Assembly (NCBI RefSeq): GCF_021602025.1
Contig: NZ_BQHW01000040.1
Coordinates: 1-35,420, forward strand
Length of the DNA stretch: 35,420 nucleotides
Direction: 5' to 3'
Origin: Pseudomonas ceruminis
Lineage (GTDB): Bacteria > Pseudomonadota > Gammaproteobacteria > Pseudomonadales > Pseudomonadaceae
Made by a program: the position numbers and the translations under genes. Of this stretch, positions 33,503-35,420 are shown piece by piece. Every line of letters starts with the position of its first letter. Position 1 is the stretch's first letter. The notes beneath the pieces were generated by a model, which did no database searches, was not told the DNA's origin, and saw only the letters and a list, made by a program, of their open reading frames with translations.

Positions 33503-34372
33503 ATGACCACCCCAGCTGAACACCAGCGCCTACTGCGCCTGGCAACCCGCGCCTCGCTGGCGGTTGCCAGCATCCTGGTCCTGAGCAAGGCCGTCGCCTG
33601 GTGGCTGAGCGGCTCGGTCAGCCTGCTGGCGGGGCTGACCGACTCGGCACTGGATGCCGTGGCTTCGTTCCTCAACCTGCTGGCCGTGCACTATGCGCTG
33701 CGCCCGGCCGATGACGACCATCGCTTCGGCCATGGCAAGGCAGAAGCCTTGGCAGGCATGGCCCAAGCCTTGTTCATCGGGGTGAGTGCGGTACTGATCG
33801 GCTTCCAGGCATTCGAGCGCCTGCAAACACCGCAGCCACTGGGTGATACCGGCATCGGCATCGGTGTCATGCTGCTGTCGCTGGGGTTGACCATTGCCTT
33901 GCTGACCTTGCAGCGCCGGGTCATCCGCCTGACCGGCTCAACGGCGGTGCGCGCCGATTCGCTGCACTATCGCTCTGATTTGCTGCTCAATGGCAGCATT
34001 CTCCTGGCCCTGTTGCTGGCGCGCTTCGGCTGGCCGCAGCTGGATGCACTGTTCGGCCTGGGCATTGCCCTTTACATCCTCTGGAGTGCCCTGCAGATCG
34101 CCCGTGAGAGCACGGGCATCTTGATGGACCAGGAACTGCCCGGCGACATCGGCGAGGGCATGACCGACCTGGTGCTGGGCATCCCCGGCGTGAAAGGGGT
34201 GCATGACCTGCGTACGCGAGTGTCCGGCAACCAGTGGTTCGTGCAATTGCACCTGGAGCTGCCCGGGCAGTTACCGCTGCACGAGGCACATGCCCTGTGT
34301 GTAGAAGCCTCGCAGGTAATCCGCGCACGTTACCCCAAGGCCGATGTGATGGTGCACGCCGACCCTGTCTGA
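33503..34372 (+). CDS. fieF: Cation diffusion facilitator (FieF-like divalent metal exporter)
   Basis: 289-residue inner-membrane transporter with six predicted helices in the first 210 residues and a cytoplasmic C-terminal domain. Family motifs: SVSLLAGLTDSALDAVASFL (metal-site aspartates in helix 2), DHRFGHGKAEALAG in the loop, and DSLHYRSDLLLNG (HxxxD of helix 5). The tail GVHDLRTRVSGNQWFVQLHL is the usual metal-binding domain. FieF-type proteins export Fe(II)/Zn(II) in exchange for protons. It starts 24 bases after the lipoprotein gene with GAGG upstream and may be cotranscribed with it. Metal preference cannot be read from sequence. Confidence 0.9.
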   Translation: MTTPAEHQRLLRLATRASLAVASILVLSKAVAWWLSGSVSLLAGLTDSALDAVASFLNLLAVHYALRPADDDHRFGHGKAEALAGMAQALFIGVSAVLIGFQAFERLQTPQPLGDTGIGIGVMLLSLGLTIALLTLQRRVIRLTGSTAVRADSLHYRSDLLLNGSILLALLLARFGWPQLDALFGLGIALYILWSALQIARESTGILMDQELPGDIGEGMTDLVLGIPGVKGVHDLRTRVSGNQWFVQLHLELPGQLPLHEAHALCVEASQVIRARYPKADVMVHADPV

Positions 34373-34382
34373 GCCTCTCACC

Positions 34383-35222
34383 TCAGTTGATACTGTAGCC
34401 CCGCCCACTGAAGCAGGCGCCCAACGCACGCCGGTAGGTGTCTGCCACGTTGCCCGGCGGCGCATAGGTCGCCGTCGCGGGATCGAACCCGGACTGGCTC
34501 ACCGCCCAACGATGGCATTGGTAGCGGTCCTGGTCCTGCTGCTGCTGCCCTTGCCCGGACATCGGGTAGGCCACCACATCGTACGCATTACCTGCAGGCG
34601 CCACGGGCGCCGGCGCCGGAGCCAAGGCAGGTGGGCTGACCACCACGTATTGCTGGGAGTCGGCCAGGTACTGGTAATAGGTATCGGCAACCAGGAAGAA
34701 CAGCGCGTTCCCCACCCAGACTTCACGCGCATAGGGCGGCAGGTAAGCCACCCGCACGCCATAGGGCGGTGTCACCACGATGTAGCTACCGGCGTGCGGG
34801 CGGTACCAATAGCCACCTGAGTAGAAGTAATCCTGCCCACGGTACGGCACTTTCCAGTAACGGTCGGGGAAATGATCGACGGTGTGCCCCGGGCGGTACT
34901 GTGGCCCAGGCCCCCAACCATTGCCGTGCCCGTCCGGGCGCCCCTGCCATTCACCGCCAGGCCGTTGCCCGGGGCCACCCGCTTCCCACTGGCGGTAGTC
35001 GCCATTGCGCCGGGGAATGTCCTGGTAATAGCCTTGGCGCGCCGGCTGAGTCTGGCGCACCTCGTCACGCGAGTTGAGCGATGAGCGGCCTTCGGCACCG
35101 CCATAGGCGTCCTGTCGGCCATTGCCGCCGCGCCCATCTTCCGGGCCTTGAGCCAAGGCCCCCAGGCTGATGCTCATGCCAAGCAAACCTACACCGGCCA
35201 ACTGCCAGATGCGCGACTTCAT
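34383..35222 (-). CDS. DUF6515-family secreted/periplasmic protein
   Basis: 279 residues. A signal peptide MKSRIWQLAGVGLLGMSISL ending GALAQ is cleaved after ALA. A low-complexity region rich in glycine, arginine and glutamine (about 25-110) follows, then a tyrosine-rich core (YWKVPYRGQDYFYSGGYWYR, VTPPYGVRVAYLP) typical of DUF6515, a proline/alanine linker, and a C-terminal domain with two cysteines (YQCHRWAVSQSGFDP, LGACFSGRGYS). ATG 35222 has GAGAGGA upstream. It is common in Pseudomonas; function unknown. It converges with fieF. Confidence 0.8.
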   Translation of the reverse strand: MKSRIWQLAGVGLLGMSISLGALAQGPEDGRGGNGRQDAYGGAEGRSSLNSRDEVRQTQPARQGYYQDIPRRNGDYRQWEAGGPGQRPGGEWQGRPDGHGNGWGPGPQYRPGHTVDHFPDRYWKVPYRGQDYFYSGGYWYRPHAGSYIVVTPPYGVRVAYLPPYAREVWVGNALFFLVADTYYQYLADSQQYVVVSPPALAPAPAPVAPAGNAYDVVAYPMSGQGQQQQDQDRYQCHRWAVSQSGFDPATATYAPPGNVADTYRRALGACFSGRGYSIN

Positions 35223-35342
35223 GGTGTTCCTCTCGGTAAAAACGGCACGCTGACAGTTTACCGCGCCCGTACCCCGGGCAGATGAAATCACGGTGTCTAG
35301 TCCTGAAATAGGTTTACACCTGTTCAGGTAGGCCGATAGGCC

Positions 35343-35420
35343 TCAAAACGCCCGATGCACCGCATCGGGCGTTTTGTTTTTCAGGGCCATATGGGGCCGT
35401 TCTGTGTTGTAGATCTGCAC
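35343..35420 (-). CDS. IS3-family transposase (OrfB), C-terminal fragment
   Basis: On the minus strand the frame reads VQIYNTERPHMALKNKTPDA and VHRAF to a TGA at 35343-35345. YNTERPHxxLxxxTP is the C-terminal signature of the DDE integrase domain of IS3-family OrfB proteins. The last codons double as one side of a strong hairpin. Confidence 0.85.
   Translation of the reverse strand: MQIYNTERPHMALKNKTPDAVHRAF
35345..35375. terminator. Bidirectional terminator in the transposase end
   Basis: AAAACGCCCGATGC (35345-35358), loop ACC, GCATCGGGCGTTTT (35362-35375): a perfect 14-bp stem with A and T runs at its feet, working in either direction. It lies inside the last codons of the IS3 transposase and would end its transcript. 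Confidence 0.75.

Larger units (their letters stand above)
35294..35420 (-). mobile_element. IS3-family insertion sequence, partial (end of element)
   Basis: The right edge carries the end of an IS3-type element: the terminal sequence TGTCTAGTCCTGAAATAGG begins at 35294, and the last codons of the transposase are inside. The rest lies to the right. It sits 72 bases upstream of the secreted-protein start and may influence its promoter. Confidence 0.7.

Noticed and set aside
1-35420. CRISPR arrays, tRNA or rRNA genes
   Set aside because: I saw no regularly spaced repeats and no tRNA-like cloverleaf or rRNA sequence on either strand.

Overview
The window reads as a Pseudomonas chromosome, probably of the P. 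putida group, carrying a defence island. The ordinary chromosome is at the right: the 5' end of a host hrpB helicase gene, a YceK/YidQ-type lipoprotein, a FieF-like cation diffusion facilitator and a DUF6515-type secreted protein. Both window edges are pieces of insertion sequences: the start of an IS5-family transposase at the left and the end of an IS3-family transposase at the right. The host assignment is inferred from recognised protein families; no search was run.

Layout. 191-4303 (+): an overlapping trio of tyrosine recombinase, coiled-coil protein and tyrosine recombinase, of the gamma-mobile-trio / strand-biased integrative element kind. 4361-6883 (-): a complete HrpB helicase carried by the element. 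7043-8944: an AbiEi-like antitoxin without a toxin, an XRE regulator with a clear palindromic operator, and two small unknown genes. 9078-28325 (-): a long type 1 BREX operon, brxR-brxA-brxB-brxC-pglX-pglZ-brxL. 28541-30089 (+): a decayed AAA ATPase fragment and an unknown gene of about 417 residues. 30363-32416 (+): a structured noncoding region, a DRT2-type defence reverse transcriptase and a BPSL0761-family small protein. About 32561: the right end of the element, where host hrpB is cut exactly after the codons for its DEYH helicase motif.

The most unusual point is the BREX operon. pglX is in two genes. The N-terminal gene (644 aa) holds the SAM and NPPY motifs, and the C-terminal gene (592 aa) holds the target-recognition half. 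Between them lies a SIR2-HerA pair plus an 83-residue unknown protein. The sir2-herA-orf83-pglX(C) starts and stops overlap, so the C-terminal half of the methyltransferase appears translationally coupled to the SIR2-HerA cassette. A further gene with a PD-(D/E)xK-like signature lies between pglX(C) and pglZ, also with overlapping ends. Two defence systems therefore seem fused at operon level rather than merely adjacent.

Together the element offers BREX (modification and exclusion), SIR2-HerA (probable NAD depletion / nuclease response), DRT2 (reverse-transcription-based abortive defence) and remnants of further systems. It also supplies a whole hrpB copy that would compensate for the copy it interrupts.
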